DNA of 64,000 nucleotides, taken from positions 186,001 through 250,000 of the forward strand of contig CANLUL010000003.1 of assembly GCA_947494305.1 (NCBI GenBank), written 5' to 3'. The translations under genes were made by a program, and so were the position numbers. The stretch's first letter is position 1, and the number at the start of each line of letters is the position of its first letter. Below, one piece after another: positions 45,781 to 53,832 of this stretch. This stretch comes from an uncultured Sphingomonadaceae bacterium (GTDB lineage Bacteria; Pseudomonadota; Alphaproteobacteria; Sphingomonadales; Sphingomonadaceae). The notes beneath the pieces are model-generated. The model was not told the origin of the DNA. It made no database searches and worked only from the letters and a program-made list of their open reading frames with translations.

Positions 45781-47052
45781 ATGCTTCACAGGATTGAAAC
45801 TACCAGACTTGAATTGGGTATGTATATCGATTCTTTGGAAGGTACTTGGCTGGAGAACCCGTTTTGGCGATCTAGTTTCTTGCTATCTACGCCTGAACAA
45901 CTGGAAACCCTAGTTTGCAGCTATGTCGTCTGGGTGACTATCGACGATACCAAAGGCAAAGGATTACCCAAACCAGCAGAACCTAAAAAAGTGTCTAAAT
46001 CAAAGAAAAGCTCAATATTGCCTGCAGTATCTGAGGCTGTTCATAGTCGATCTGTGGTTAATCCGATGCCAATACAGGATTACAAACCCTTGTCTCGGCG
46101 AGAACGAAAAGCCGAAACCAAAAAAGCTTCTGCTATCATCGCACGATCGCGAACCGCAGTCATGAGCCTGTTCGAGGATGCTCGCCTTGGTAATGCAGTG
46201 AAGGCCGACAAGATGGCGCCATTGGTCGATAAAATCTCCCGATCAGTGGATGTCGATCCGACCATAATCCTCAATATGTCACGCATCAAAAAGAAAGATG
46301 AATATACCTATCTCCACTCGGTAGCAGTCTGCGCATTGATGATTAATTTTGCCCGTAAGTTACGTATTCCGGAAGACCAGATGCACGATATCGGTATGGC
46401 AGGACTACTGCATGATGTCGGCAAAACAGCGATTTCCGATGACGTTTTAATGAAACCTGGAAAATTGGATGCAGATGAATGGACCGAGGTAAAAACTCAT
46501 CCACACAGAGGCGCCGAAATTTTGGAAAAGTCTAAGGGAGTTAGCGACGTCGTTATAGATGTCTGTCTCGGCCATCATGAGAAAATGGATGGAACCGGAT
46601 ATCCCGGGAAAGTAGATGCAGATTGCTTGAGTTTGGTGACGCGTATGTCGTCGATTTGCGATGTCTATGATGCGATTACTTCCCAACGCCCCTATAACGA
46701 GCCTTTGTCCGCATCTCAGGCCTTGGCAAAAATGGGCTCATGGACCGGCCATTTTGACAAATTGATCTATCGTGATTTTGTCAATTGTTTGGGAATCTTG
46801 CCGGTCGGAACCTTGGTCCGTCTCAGCCAAGGAGAACTGGGAATGGTGATCGGGGAATCGCCAACAGATTTTTCGGCGCCAATTGTGCGTGCCTTTCATT
46901 CACTTGATTCCGATAAAGCAATCACGCCAGTTGATATTGATACGAGTTCGGATCAAACCCAAGATGTGATGGCAATTGAAGATCCGGAAATATGGGGCTT
47001 TTCGGACTGGTCAACCGTTTCAACCGCACTCATGGCAACCAAGGCTGCTTAG
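45781..47052 (+). CDS. HD-GYP domain cyclic-di-GMP phosphodiesterase with N-terminal DUF3391
   Basis: This 423-residue protein has an N-terminal DUF3391 region (LELGMYIDSLEGTWLENPFW, then YVVWVTIDD) and a linker rich in Lys and Ser. The HD-GYP domain spans about residues 130-360: the pair GLLHDVGKTAI, then LMKPGKLDADEWTEVKTHPHRGAEIL, GHHEKMDGTGYP (the GYP motif) and VYDAITSQRPY. All metal-binding positions look intact, so c-di-GMP hydrolysis to GMP or pGpG is expected. No receiver domain or membrane segment is present. It is divergent from the SARP-like gene and convergent with the repeat-bearing exported protein. Confidence 0.92.
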   Translation: MLHRIETTRLELGMYIDSLEGTWLENPFWRSSFLLSTPEQLETLVCSYVVWVTIDDTKGKGLPKPAEPKKVSKSKKSSILPAVSEAVHSRSVVNPMPIQDYKPLSRRERKAETKKASAIIARSRTAVMSLFEDARLGNAVKADKMAPLVDKISRSVDVDPTIILNMSRIKKKDEYTYLHSVAVCALMINFARKLRIPEDQMHDIGMAGLLHDVGKTAISDDVLMKPGKLDADEWTEVKTHPHRGAEILEKSKGVSDVVIDVCLGHHEKMDGTGYPGKVDADCLSLVTRMSSICDVYDAITSQRPYNEPLSASQALAKMGSWTGHFDKLIYRDFVNCLGILPVGTLVRLSQGELGMVIGESPTDFSAPIVRAFHSLDSDKAITPVDIDTSSDQTQDVMAIEDPEIWGFSDWSTVSTALMATKAA

Positions 47053-47126
47053 GTTCTTAAGATGTCGCCATCCAAAAATGCAATATCCATTTTGGCGTCC
47101 AAGGTGGACACTGGATTCGCCAAGCC

Positions 47127-48800
47127 TTAGTTTATCCGCGAGCGGAAAATTAGGGTGAAGGACTGCAAGCTGGTCGCCGCAAGCATAATACCTTTTGGAT
47201 TGATACAAATATGCCGCACGTTGGCGTCATAGCTGCTTGTCGGCACATAGGTACAATCGGCGAAACTTGACGGCGCTGCCGTTGCATTGGAAAAGCCGAC
47301 GTCGTTGGCATAGTTGAAGGAGAGGCTGCCGTTTGATTGTGAAAAACCAACCGGATTCACTTGCGGTCCGCCATCGTCTACATCGCCATTGTAAAAACTG
47401 ATCTCTGACGGCAGACTGTCGACGAGAAAGATTGTACCGCCATCTATTGTGCCGCTGCCCACCGGTTTTTCTATGACAATTGTATAAACAACATCATTTC
47501 CCGGTAATGCGAATGGATTGGTTAAAAGTGGATCCCAAACGGCGCTGGTTTTCGATATCTCGATTGGGAGGATGGTCCTGTCGCGATAATCAAAATCGGT
47601 GGTGAGCGGCACAGCGCCGGCACCATTAGCTGCGGTGTCACTATCTGTATCGGCCAACCCGAAAATACCGCCTAAGTCATTATAGGCGTTTCCACTGACA
47701 TCCAAATAGTTATCCGATTGCTCTGCGGCATTATCGAGTCCGTTCGCGCCTACGATACCGTTGCTTCGCCCATCACTATCACCGTCAATCAATCCGAATC
47801 CGTTTTCGGTAATGTCAAACACTCCATCATTGTCGGAATCCAGATCAAGAAAATCTGCATCATCCGAACCGTCGGTGTTAACCGGTGTTAAGCCGCTACC
47901 ATAAGCCGTATCAATGCCATTGCTTCCAACCGTCCCATTGGGTGCAATGTAGCCCGCTGTTGTCTGCGCTTCTACGTTGTCTGGAATGCCGTCGTTGTCG
48001 GCATCAATATCGAGGTGATCAGAAATGCCATCACCGTCGGTATCAAAATGTGAGTAACCGCGAAAATTATCTACGAGTAAACCGCCGTTGCCGCCCGCTG
48101 ATCGAGATGCGATCAAGTGAACAACGTCTGAACCTGTGCCCACGAATGTTGCGGAATAAGTATTGGATACAAATGCCGTACTATCCGTGTAGATGATTTC
48201 TGCGATTAGAACCCCGTTTATGAAAAGCTCGGCTGCCTGGCCATTGGGTGCATGACCGGTATAATCAAACAGCAACGTATAGTTTCTGCCAATGACGGTT
48301 GAGAACGTCTGCTCGACACCATTGGGAACATAGCCTGGCTGGCTGCTTAGATCTACGCCCGGACCGGGATTTCCAACCTCCAGAGGATTGTTGCCTAGAA
48401 GATCGATAAACTGTCCGCCGGTTGCCCATGCAACGGCTGCTGGATTTCCAAAAACAGTAGACTCCCCCAGATCAATATCTCCGATGATGGTCCATCCCGG
48501 TAATGTAATCAGGGTTGAATCCCCGGAAATCGCGGTGGCGGTATCACTGGATCCATCTGCAGCCTCAAAAGATCCGTTGATAAAAAGGCCCGATTGATAA
48601 GATTCCAGCGTATCGACAATGCCGTCATTGTCATCATCGGCATCGATGAGATCAGCAATACTATCCCCGTCTTGATCTTGCGCCAGTGCGGGGCTTGAAA
48701 ACAAAACTGCCAAAAACAAGAACCCTACAGCCGGGATTGTCGATAAACGCGTGCTTAAACAAAAGGTTAGAAAGCGCGAAGCACTTTGGAAGCGTCTCAT
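47127..48800 (-). CDS. Exported protein with thrombospondin type 3-like calcium repeats and a DUF11-like C-terminus
   Basis: This 557-residue protein has a long signal region ending SSPALAQ. Acidic repeats follow: [22 protein letters not shown] directly after the signal, then around residue 240 [19 protein letters not shown], and later [16 protein letters not shown], each of the DXDXDGXXD calcium type. Between them lies a jelly-roll-like module ([48 protein letters not shown]) of the DUF642 or carbohydrate-binding kind. The last 130 residues resemble a DUF11/isopeptide-type domain. No sortase or autotransporter anchor is seen. It is convergent with the HD-GYP gene and its start faces a 280-nt divergent region. 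Confidence 0.82.
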   Translation of the reverse strand: MRRFQSASRFLTFCLSTRLSTIPAVGFLFLAVLFSSPALAQDQDGDSIADLIDADDDNDGIVDTLESYQSGLFINGSFEAADGSSDTATAISGDSTLITLPGWTIIGDIDLGESTVFGNPAAVAWATGGQFIDLLGNNPLEVGNPGPGVDLSSQPGYVPNGVEQTFSTVIGRNYTLLFDYTGHAPNGQAAELFINGVLIAEIIYTDSTAFVSNTYSATFVGTGSDVVHLIASRSAGGNGGLLVDNFRGYSHFDTDGDGISDHLDIDADNDGIPDNVEAQTTAGYIAPNGTVGSNGIDTAYGSGLTPVNTDGSDDADFLDLDSDNDGVFDITENGFGLIDGDSDGRSNGIVGANGLDNAAEQSDNYLDVSGNAYNDLGGIFGLADTDSDTAANGAGAVPLTTDFDYRDRTILPIEISKTSAVWDPLLTNPFALPGNDVVYTIVIEKPVGSGTIDGGTIFLVDSLPSEISFYNGDVDDGGPQVNPVGFSQSNGSLSFNYANDVGFSNATAAPSSFADCTYVPTSSYDANVRHICINPKGIMLAATSLQSFTLIFRSRIN

Positions 48801-49028
48801 TCGAGCATCTCGTTTGTCTCAAAAGATCGAGAGTTACCAAGCATGGATATAGGAACGGCAGAAACGCGGCTTTCTTAATTCACCGATGACCAGAAATTTT
48901 GGCTCTGTTCGGAGCCAAGCAGGGTGCGCTGATCCAAATGCGAGGTACCAAATAGCGCGACATAAACGGAAAAACAGCTCGCTGCGCAATATTTCAATGC
49001 CTGCATTTGGGGGATAGACCTCATTTTC

Positions 49029-49061
49029 CACAATGTTGATTTGAGATATTTCAACATTGTG
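49029..49061. promoter_or_regulatory. Perfect 11-bp inverted repeat upstream of the ricin-like lectin gene
   Basis: CACAATGTTGA (49029-49039) and TCAACATTGTG (49051-49061) are exact reverse complements with an 11-nt spacer, ending 19 nt before the ATG at 49081 and just before the GAGGAG ribosome binding site. It could be an operator for a dimeric regulator or, as RNA, a hairpin next to the ribosome binding site. It is not followed by T residues and so does not look like a terminator. Confidence 0.45.
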
Positions 49062-49080
49062 TCAGCGAGGAGTTGGAATA

Positions 49081-50031
49081 ATGAAGCTCACGAAAAATAT
49101 CGGGCCTAAACCTTGGTCTCACTGGGTTCTGATTCTTGTATCCGCAGTTCTGCTTGGGCAAACGACCCCTGCAAAGTCGCAAGACAATCGCCCGCGTGCC
49201 GATCTGGTGCAGATCGAAGAAACAAAGCCCGGTCAGCCGCTCCCCATCGATGGCATTTGGCGACTTCGTGAACTGAACAAGCAGGTGGCCATCGAGGGCG
49301 GTCATGTATTCGCCCTGGAGGGATGGACGCATTTGTTTGTTTGGATTGTAGAGCCCGGCATGGTTACGTCTACTCAGTTGCGCCAGACAGACAGACAGAA
49401 GCTAGTCGCCTATGATGCGCTGTTAAAGCGCGACATGGAATGGACGGTGCGCGAGGACGGCACAATTTTTGCCTCTGGTGGCGAAGGATTGCTCGCTCCT
49501 AAATTTTCTCTTGAACCAATAGAGCTCTCCTATCCCGATGCTTTTGAAGCGATGCGAAAAGGCCAAGAGCTTGCATTAACTTCCGAAGGGTTCGCCTTGG
49601 TCGGCCGGCCTGATCCAATTGAGATTGACATTAATGTCACCAATCCGATTATCAGCGCAGATGGCATGTGCCTAGACTTACATGGTCCGGATGTTGAGAA
49701 GCAAGGCGGTCGTATTCAAGTCTGGAATTGCCTTGGAGGTGACAATCAGCGGTTCATTTTCCTGTCTGATGATGGGCTTTTGGTAACCGCCAGCGGTATG
49801 TGTCTGGAGGCTGTTGGTCCAGATAGCGGAGCTCCCGTCCGTGCGTTTGGCTGTGATGGCAATGCAGCGCAGATATGGGAGGCCAATGAAACCGGGGAAG
49901 GTGGTACCGCTTTTGTCCACAAGGCAACTGGACGCTGCCTTGATGCTCATGGTCCTGAATCAAAACGAGACGGCGGCAGAATTCAGATATGGGATTGTTT
50001 CTACGGTAATAATCAGCGGTGGAATATGTGA
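49081..50031 (+). CDS. Exported ricin-type lectin (beta-trefoil) protein with a novel N-terminal domain
   Basis: This 316-residue protein has a signal peptide (about 1-33, ending TTPAKSQ). Residues 56-150 form a domain I do not recognise, with IDGIWRL, EGWTHLFVWIVEPGMV and LRQTDRQ; it is also found in the product of the gene at 55407. The last 120 residues are a ricin-type beta-trefoil with three repeats: CLDLHGPDVEKQGGRIQVWNC, CLEAVGPDSGAPVRAFGC and CLDAHGPESKRDGGRIQIWDC, each ending in a Q-x-W-like unit (DNQRF, AAQIW, NNQRW). Such trefoils bind galactose-type sugars. The start ATG has GAGGAG upstream. Its TGA overlaps the next ATG (TGATG). Confidence 0.85.
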   Translation: MKLTKNIGPKPWSHWVLILVSAVLLGQTTPAKSQDNRPRADLVQIEETKPGQPLPIDGIWRLRELNKQVAIEGGHVFALEGWTHLFVWIVEPGMVTSTQLRQTDRQKLVAYDALLKRDMEWTVREDGTIFASGGEGLLAPKFSLEPIELSYPDAFEAMRKGQELALTSEGFALVGRPDPIEIDINVTNPIISADGMCLDLHGPDVEKQGGRIQVWNCLGGDNQRFIFLSDDGLLVTASGMCLEAVGPDSGAPVRAFGCDGNAAQIWEANETGEGGTAFVHKATGRCLDAHGPESKRDGGRIQIWDCFYGNNQRWNM

Positions 50032-51008
50032 TGTTCCTTTATTCTAAAACCTTTATTGCAATCACCGCCCTATTGAGCGTTACGTTTACCTGCGCGCCCG
50101 CCAATGCCGGATCAAAACATCGACCAATTGAGTTGGTTAAATGCAAGGAACCGCTGGGTACGATAGCCGTGATGGAAGGTGAGGCCCGGAGCTGGGTCGA
50201 CAAGAAAATGGGCAGTCCCAAAAGGATCATTAAAGCGCTGGTTGAGCAATCAAGATGCTTTACTCTTTATGATCCGGACAGTGCGCAGGCCGCACAATAT
50301 CTATTGAACGTTGTCGCCGGTGACAAGGTAGAGGTTGCGAAGGCGACCAATTTGAATAGCGATAGATTTACCAACGCCGCTGCGCTCGCCCAGAATAGTG
50401 GCTATCGTAATGGATTGGGAACAGCAGGTGATATTGCGGGCGCGATTCCTCTGGCTGGAGCTGTTATAAATGGCCTCGCTGGCATGGTAGGCATTGGTAA
50501 AAAGAACACTGTAATCACCGGCCTGACACTAATCGAAACGTCCGAGAACAGCGCGGTCGCGGCGGGAAGTGGGCTGGTTCAAAAAACCAAACTGAAATTT
50601 CACGACAACGACGATGATGCCATGGCGTTAACACCGGAAGGTTATTGGATGCAGAGCGTAGAGCAAGCCTCAGAAGGTTTGCGTTATACCAAGAAAGAAT
50701 CTGGCCGGGAAATGATCCAGAGTTTTGTGATCGCTTACAATAACATGATTGTGCAGGCTCAGGCTTTGGGGATTGGACAGCGGCAGCTCGAACAAGAAGA
50801 AGCGTCGACGAATGACGACGTGCCTGCAGCAGTTTTGGCAGCTACCGACTCATTCCTATATCTGGAACCATCGCGGTCAGCAGAAACGGTTCGCGCTATT
50901 AGACCTGGTATTGCGCTCACTCCGATCGGAGAATTGAGTGGGATATTTCTGCCCGTCAAAGACGCTTACGGCTTACTGGGCTGGGTAAGTGTTGAAGATT
51001 TACAATAG
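50031..51008 (+). CDS. Exported CsgG-like protein with C-terminal SH3-like domain
   Basis: This 325-residue protein begins at ATG 50031, overlapping the lectin gene stop, with signal peptide FIAITALLSVTFTCAPANA. Residues 35-235 resemble a CsgG/HfaB-type fold: EPLGTIAVMEGEARSW, RIIKALVEQSRCFTLYDPD, a Gly/Ala-rich segment GDIAGAIPLAGAVINGLAGMVGIG, then VITGLTLIETSENSAV. I rate that resemblance as moderate; a lipobox is lacking. The last 60 residues (SFLYLEPSRSAETVRAIRPGIALTP, then DAYGLLGWVSVEDL) form a bacterial SH3-like domain that may bind peptidoglycan. It is translationally coupled with the lectin and convergent with the response regulator gene. Confidence 0.68.
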   Translation: MFLYSKTFIAITALLSVTFTCAPANAGSKHRPIELVKCKEPLGTIAVMEGEARSWVDKKMGSPKRIIKALVEQSRCFTLYDPDSAQAAQYLLNVVAGDKVEVAKATNLNSDRFTNAAALAQNSGYRNGLGTAGDIAGAIPLAGAVINGLAGMVGIGKKNTVITGLTLIETSENSAVAAGSGLVQKTKLKFHDNDDDAMALTPEGYWMQSVEQASEGLRYTKKESGREMIQSFVIAYNNMIVQAQALGIGQRQLEQEEASTNDDVPAAVLAATDSFLYLEPSRSAETVRAIRPGIALTPIGELSGIFLPVKDAYGLLGWVSVEDLQ

Positions 51009-51039
51009 AGCTGTTGGACGCTTGTCAGCCTATATCTTC

Positions 51040-51693
51040 TTAGGAAGCACTGGGATCAACCAATCCTTCGCGCAAAGCATAGGCAATCAGCTCGGCCGCC
51101 GATCGGGCATTGGCCTTTTGCATTACACTGGTGCGATGACGATCGACCGTCTTTATGCTGATGCCAAGTGTTTCACCAATTTCTCGGTTGGTTTGTCCCG
51201 AAACGACCAAATTCAGAATCTGACGTTCGCGGGCAGTCAATGGTTCAATATCCGCTGCCTCTTCAAGCATTTGCGTAAAGCGCGAGCATATTATCCGTGC
51301 TCCCTCCATAATTTTCGGAATCGCATCGGCCAGTTCATCCATTTCATCGGTCTTACAAAAAACACCATCGGCGCCTACTTCAACAAGTTCGGCAATTTTC
51401 CCGCTGGCCTGCACCGCCGTCAGCACAACCACTTTGGTGTCAGGCGACCAGCGTCGTGCCTCAATCAAAACCTCTGTCCCACCCGCGTGTGGCATGGTTA
51501 CATCAAGCATCAGCAAATCAGGTTGGTGCTTGCGAACAGCGCCAATCGCGCGAATGCCATCCTGTACTTCGTCGCAGATGTTAAAGTTGAAGCCGTTGAG
51601 GGAATCTGCATTGCGCAGAAGATGAGAGAGTGCTCCTCTCACAATTGCATGATCATCGGCGATCACCACCGTATAGTCTCTACCAAAGCTCAT
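51040..51693 (-). CDS. NarL/LuxR-family response regulator
   Basis: This 217-residue regulator has a receiver domain (VVIADDHAIVRGALSHLL; acidic pocket Asp13-Asp14, phosphoacceptor Asp64 in LLMLDVTMP) and a C-terminal LuxR helix-turn-helix (LTARERQILNLVVSGQTNREIGETLGISIKTVDRHR). The open frame extends upstream, but MSFGRDYTVVIADD at 51693, behind GGGG, is the natural start. It is divergent from a histidine kinase gene whose start is 62 nt away, so the two are likely partners with a shared control region. It is convergent with the CsgG-like gene. Confidence 0.92.
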   Translation of the reverse strand: MSFGRDYTVVIADDHAIVRGALSHLLRNADSLNGFNFNICDEVQDGIRAIGAVRKHQPDLLMLDVTMPHAGGTEVLIEARRWSPDTKVVVLTAVQASGKIAELVEVGADGVFCKTDEMDELADAIPKIMEGARIICSRFTQMLEEAADIEPLTARERQILNLVVSGQTNREIGETLGISIKTVDRHRTSVMQKANARSAAELIAYALREGLVDPSAS

Positions 51694-51755
51694 TGTGCCC
51701 CAACCAGCATATCTCATAACCCCTTTTGCCAGCCGGCAACTCGTGTAAACGTAGC

Positions 51756-53714
51756 ATGATGTCGGAGTGGACCACAATAGTGCGGATATTCGCATCACTA
51801 ATCGTTCTGGTTTCAGCGAGCGTCTTTCAAACCACAGTTTCTGCGCAATCTCATCCCATCGATTCTGTAATTGTGTATGAAGGCCAACCGACCGAACAGG
51901 TTGAAGGAAATGCGCTGTTTTTGTCCACTGCTGACGGGGAATCTCTGAAAGTTGAAGAAGCAGTTGCCGCGTATCGAAATGGCAAGTTTTCGACGTCGTT
52001 TCTTCCTCAGAGATTGGGGGTTAAAGAAATTCGTGACCTCTGGATTGCACTGCCAATCAAGGCCGCCGCTACTAACGAAGGCTCTATTCGCAGGAGCATT
52101 GGCCTTGGTGGAATTTTCTATGTTATTCCTGAAATCTATCTTGCCGGACAGGCCAGTGACACTGCGAAAGTTCTGGGAGGTTTGGCTAGCACCCGCGGTG
52201 AGCTATTGCCGCGCAAGCTAACTTACCTGCACTCTGCGAGTTTTGAACTGGCTCCGGGACAATCAGAACTAGTGCTCATCAACCTTGCCAGCATAGATCG
52301 TCCATCAATCGGTTTATTCCGTGAAGGAGAATTGGGTCGAAACCAAATTATTGGAACCCTCATTAAGGCCGGTGTTATCATAACCTTCCTGGCCGTAGGA
52401 ATCTGTCTGATAATTCTTGGAATATTGGCTAGGAGATGGATCACTATCCTGATTGCTATCGGATTTTCTCTTGTAGCTATCCAAAGCGATGTTTCGCTCT
52501 TCACAACTATTCTGGCCAGTGACTTTGATCAGGCCCGGTTGATTTGGCGTAGTTGTATAACCTTTGTATCGGCTGTGTTGGCTGGCATCATTCTCGTAGC
52601 TTTTTGGGAAAATATCGCAAGAACGCTCAACAAGTTTGGTCTAGCCTTTTTGCTCTTTTTACCAGTGACAGGCCTGTGGTTGCTCTTTGTCTATCAGATA
52701 GACTCTGCCTTGGTCGCGGTGTTCTATATGCTCGTTTTGGGGCTGATCGCCGTCGTGGCATTCCGACTGGAAACGGCAAAGGGGCTGCGGCGCATCGCTG
52801 TGGCGTCGATTATATTCAGTTCCCTCGCCATTGTGCTGGTGGAACCAGCCTTGGTTGGTACCGTTGTGCCCGAATTATTTTCAAATTTTGTCAGAGACCT
52901 AATGCGCGTCGTTGTCGCAGGCACTTTGCTGATTATTGTAATCGTCGATATCCGGCGCAATTTGAAAGAACGCGACCGGCTAACCAATGAGCGGATAGAT
53001 GCCCTGAAAGCGCAGTCAGAATCCAACCAGCGGCTTCTCCAGACAGAACGACGATATGCCCGTGCGCGCGATTCAGCTCGAAGACGCAAGCAGCAGCTTG
53101 CGTCTGCAAGTCATGATATTCGTCAACCCCTGGTCGGGCTGCGAGCAGCAATACGGGAGGAAGCTGACAAGCTTTCACAAGGCCTACAGGGGCGACTGGG
53201 GGAGGCGATCGACTATCTGGAGGAACTCACGCACGAATATAGCGACCGCGAACGGCCGGAGATGGCACTGGATGAATCTGAGGAAGAGGCCTACTCGCTT
53301 GAGTTAATCGTACAGACGGTCGAGGATATGTTCAGCGGCGAAGCCTCCAAGCTAGGTGTCATGCTCGAAACCCGTTGGACGCCCTGTCGTACACATATTC
53401 CGGCACTTGCCCTCATTCGTGCAACAAGCAATTTGGTGGCAAATGCATTGCGCCACGCCAAGGCAGATCGTGTGACGCTAACGGTACTACACGATAAGCA
53501 GTGTATTATTGAGGTGTCAGATAATGGCTGCGGGATGGATTCCGATCAATTGGTGAAAGCCAAGCAGCGTGGAGAAAAGGACGCAAATTCTAAAGGCGAT
53601 GGATTGGGGCTAGCTATTGTCCAGGAACTGGCGGCACGTCATGGATTTGAATTTTCGATAACGTCAACCCTCGGCCGTGGAACTGTTGCAAGAATTGCTC
53701 TCCCCAGCATCTAA
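51756..53714 (+). CDS. Sensor histidine kinase with 7TMR-DISM-like N-terminal sensor
   Basis: This 652-residue kinase starts with a signal-like segment, then an extracytoplasmic domain (residues 30-215) with the look of a 7TMR-DISM extracellular module, seven membrane helices (about 220-420), a coiled coil and a HisKA dimerisation domain with ASHDIRQPLVGLRAA (His453). The HATPase domain follows, with N-box SNLVANALRHA, DNGCGMD and KGDGLGLAIV. The HDIRQPL form resembles kinases paired with LuxR-type regulators in alphaproteobacteria. Starts at 51756 and 51759 are equally possible; no strong ribosome site is present. It is divergent from the NarL-type regulator gene, its probable partner. Confidence 0.9.
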   Translation: MMSEWTTIVRIFASLIVLVSASVFQTTVSAQSHPIDSVIVYEGQPTEQVEGNALFLSTADGESLKVEEAVAAYRNGKFSTSFLPQRLGVKEIRDLWIALPIKAAATNEGSIRRSIGLGGIFYVIPEIYLAGQASDTAKVLGGLASTRGELLPRKLTYLHSASFELAPGQSELVLINLASIDRPSIGLFREGELGRNQIIGTLIKAGVIITFLAVGICLIILGILARRWITILIAIGFSLVAIQSDVSLFTTILASDFDQARLIWRSCITFVSAVLAGIILVAFWENIARTLNKFGLAFLLFLPVTGLWLLFVYQIDSALVAVFYMLVLGLIAVVAFRLETAKGLRRIAVASIIFSSLAIVLVEPALVGTVVPELFSNFVRDLMRVVVAGTLLIIVIVDIRRNLKERDRLTNERIDALKAQSESNQRLLQTERRYARARDSARRRKQQLASASHDIRQPLVGLRAAIREEADKLSQGLQGRLGEAIDYLEELTHEYSDRERPEMALDESEEEAYSLELIVQTVEDMFSGEASKLGVMLETRWTPCRTHIPALALIRATSNLVANALRHAKADRVTLTVLHDKQCIIEVSDNGCGMDSDQLVKAKQRGEKDANSKGDGLGLAIVQELAARHGFEFSITSTLGRGTVARIALPSI

Positions 53715-53732
53715 CCCATCGCTCCTCACAAT

Positions 53733-53748
53733 TGAGGTATTCACCTCA
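53733..53748 (+). repeat. Small inverted repeat downstream of the sensor kinase
   Basis: TGAGGT (53733-53738) and ACCTCA (53743-53748) form a perfect 6-bp dyad with a 4-nt loop, 18 nt after the kinase stop and 85 nt before the repeat-protein start. It is followed by TTCTAGAC rather than a T-tract. It may be a weak terminator or an operator. Confidence 0.3.
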
Positions 53749-53832
53749 TTCTAGACAGACAATGTTTCGGCTACTCAAAATCTCAAGAAGCCTTTTGGCG
53801 GACTATTTTGTTGAGGATTGAGGAGTAGAATT

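Noticed and set aside
50989-51759. Forward frame of 256 codons antisense to the first response regulator
   Set aside because: The regulator on the other strand has receiver and helix-turn-helix motifs; this frame has none.
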